DNA of 8,277 nt from Crocinitomicaceae bacterium (lineage in GTDB: Bacteria > Bacteroidota > Bacteroidia > Flavobacteriales_D > Crocinitomicaceae). A program made the position numbers and the translations under genes. Numbering within the stretch: position 1 is the stretch's first letter; each line of letters begins with the position of its first letter. The notes under the pieces are model-generated. The model had not been told where the DNA came from. It made no database searches and was given only the letters and a program-made list of their open reading frames with translations. Shown piece by piece: positions 7,294 to 8,277 of this stretch. The stretch lies in NCBI GenBank assembly GCA_002696025.1, contig NZQU01000069.1, positions 1 through 8,277 of the forward strand, given 5' to 3'.

Positions 7294-8277
7294 AGTTTTT
7301 TAATTTTTATATTTTTTAACCACAAATCACCTGGGTGATCTTGAAAACCTATAAAACCTTTTTTAAATTTTCCATAATCTGGGGCATTATCCCATTTCCC
7401 AGAATTCTTTTTTTCATTCCATTCTTCTGACCACGGAACAAAAGATAAGAGTTTTATATTATTAAGCCAATACTCAACTTTTTCTTCTGTAAAAACTATT
7501 TTTGAATTATTCCATTGGCCAGCAGGATTAAGCTTTTTTATATTTGAATCAGCACCATACATAGCATAATCAGATGCTGTTTTTTGTAAAGGATGTAATT
7601 TATCCGGAGGAAGAAATCCAACGCTTTTATTGTAAGAGACTATGTCATGCATTGAAGCATAATTTTCATCATCAATGATTTGATACTCTGGAGCTACACT
7701 CGCTGGACTAGCGTAACCCTCTTTTATGTGATAAAAAATACCACTATTTCCACCTCTGGATATTTTCCACTCTACATAAAGTTCAAAATTATCAAATTCC
7801 TCTAATGCATATATTATATTTTTTTGGCCACGGTCACTGTTGTAATCCTCTTCCAAAAATTGGTCATTCTTAAATGTCAAAACACCATCAATAACATCCC
7901 AACCTGACGGCATCACATTAGAATTATAACCTCTCCATCCATCATGATAATCATTTAACCCAAGGTCATGAAAAACTGCTGCATGATGAACATCGGAAGC
8001 AGCATGCGCAGAAGCCAAACCAGTCATTGATGCATCATTATTAATGTAGGAACTACCAGGACCACCAATGGATTCATTGAATTTAGGTTGACCTGGGAAT
8101 CTACCTCTTCCTTCCCAGTCTGCGGTTCTCTGGTAGAAGTTACCGGCTTGCTTGATGATCTTGTCAATATGTTCAAAGGTCTTCTCCGCTTTAGCTCCTT
8201 CTGAAAGCTCACTAAGCTTTGGCGCAGCGGTAGCAGCCAAGGTGGCCATCAGGGCCGTCGTTGTGGCGAACTCAGCA
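7290..8277 (-). CDS. DUF1080 / 3-keto-disaccharide hydrolase domain protein, 5' end outside window
   Basis: The frame stays open to the right edge: nine more codons precede the internal ATG at 8249 without a stop, so the true start is not seen. The C-terminal 225 residues or so are a DUF1080 (3-keto-disaccharide hydrolase) jelly-roll domain. It begins near DGWRGYN (nt about 7950-7925) and includes GWDVIDGVLTF, the core RGGNSGIFYHI, APEYQIIDDE, and the closing GFIGFQDHPGDLWLKNIKI. Members cleave 3-keto-glycosides made by Gfo/Idh/MocA enzymes, and the next gene, overlapping by 4 nt, encodes such an enzyme. The visible N-terminus, rich in Ala and Thr (nt 8276-8220), looks like the end of a signal peptide. 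Between it and the domain lies a stretch of about 80 residues (AKAEKTFEHI through ASDVHHAA) that I do not recognise. It is far more GC-rich, with codons such as CTG, ACG and AAG that the downstream part avoids. That part may be a real extra domain, a recent fusion, or an assembly join. Confidence 0.85.
   Translation of the reverse strand, partial: AEFATTTALMATLAATAAPKLSELSEGAKAEKTFEHIDKIIKQAGNFYQRTADWEGRGRFPGQPKFNESIGGPGSSYINNDASMTGLASAHAASDVHHAAVFHDLGLNDYHDGWRGYNSNVMPSGWDVIDGVLTFKNDQFLEEDYNSDRGQKNIIYALEEFDNFELYVEWKISRGGNSGIFYHIKEGYASPASVAPEYQIIDDENYASMHDIVSYNKSVGFLPPDKLHPLQKTASDYAMYGADSNIKKLNPAGQWNNSKIVFTEEKVEYWLNNIKLLSFVPWSEEWNEKKNSGKWDNAPDYGKFKKGFIGFQDHPGDLWLKNIKIKKL

Noticed and set aside
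8024..8212. Alternative minus-strand frame of 62 codons over the DUF1080 N-terminal region
   Set aside because: The product is low-complexity and matches nothing; the DUF1080 frame is continuous through the region and reaches the window edge. It was considered as evidence of a frameshift, but there is no homology in this frame to support one.
7290..8249. Taking the ATG at 8249 as the start of the DUF1080 gene
   Set aside because: The frame stays open upstream to the window edge and the residues before this Met (Ala/Thr-rich, hydrophobic) continue the same signal-peptide-like stretch, so the gene is better treated as partial.

Overview
The window looks like a piece of a marine-type Flavobacteriia (Bacteroidota) genome. 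The DNA is AT-rich, and genes start without Shine-Dalgarno sequences in A/T-rich leaders. One start is preceded by an exact TAnnTTTG minus-7 box, the Bacteroidota type. The gene content (laminarinase, BglX-type beta-glucosidase, Tat-exported Gfo/Idh/MocA oxidoreductase, DUF1080 protein) is typical of polysaccharide-degrading members of this group.

Layout. Positions 1-825 (minus) hold the N-terminal, membrane-spanning part of an LTA-synthase-like AlkP-superfamily protein that runs off the left edge. A short divergent intergenic region (826-908) carries the likely promoter of a two-gene plus-strand unit: a GH16 lipoprotein, probably an endo-beta-1,3-glucanase (909-1754), and a secreted GH3 beta-glucosidase (1760-4039), separated by 5 nt. 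A convergent intergenic region (4040-4229) holds two inverted repeats. One is a good minus-strand intrinsic terminator whose U-tract overlaps the stop codon of the GH3 gene. The rest of the window (4230-8277) is one tightly packed minus-strand operon. In transcription order it encodes a DUF1080 (3-keto-glycoside hydrolase-type) protein that runs off the right edge, a Tat lipoprotein of the Gfo/Idh/MocA family, a membrane-anchored TsdA-like diheme cytochrome c, and a Tat-exported DsrE-like protein.

How the genes may work together. The plus-strand pair fits ordinary hydrolytic breakdown of beta-glucan such as laminarin: GH16 makes oligosaccharides and GH3 trims them to glucose. The first two genes of the minus-strand operon fit the alternative oxidative route, in which a Gfo/Idh/MocA enzyme oxidises a glycoside to the 3-keto form and a DUF1080 protein cleaves it. 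The same operon continues into a TsdA-like cytochrome and a DsrE-like protein, families normally linked to thiosulfate and sulfane-sulfur chemistry. All four products carry export or anchoring signals (the DUF1080 signal is seen only in part). This combination is the most interesting feature of the window. The other oddity is the GC-rich, unfamiliar N-terminal segment of the DUF1080 gene at the right edge, which could be a real domain or an assembly join. I see no tRNA, rRNA, CRISPR array, transposase or phage gene.
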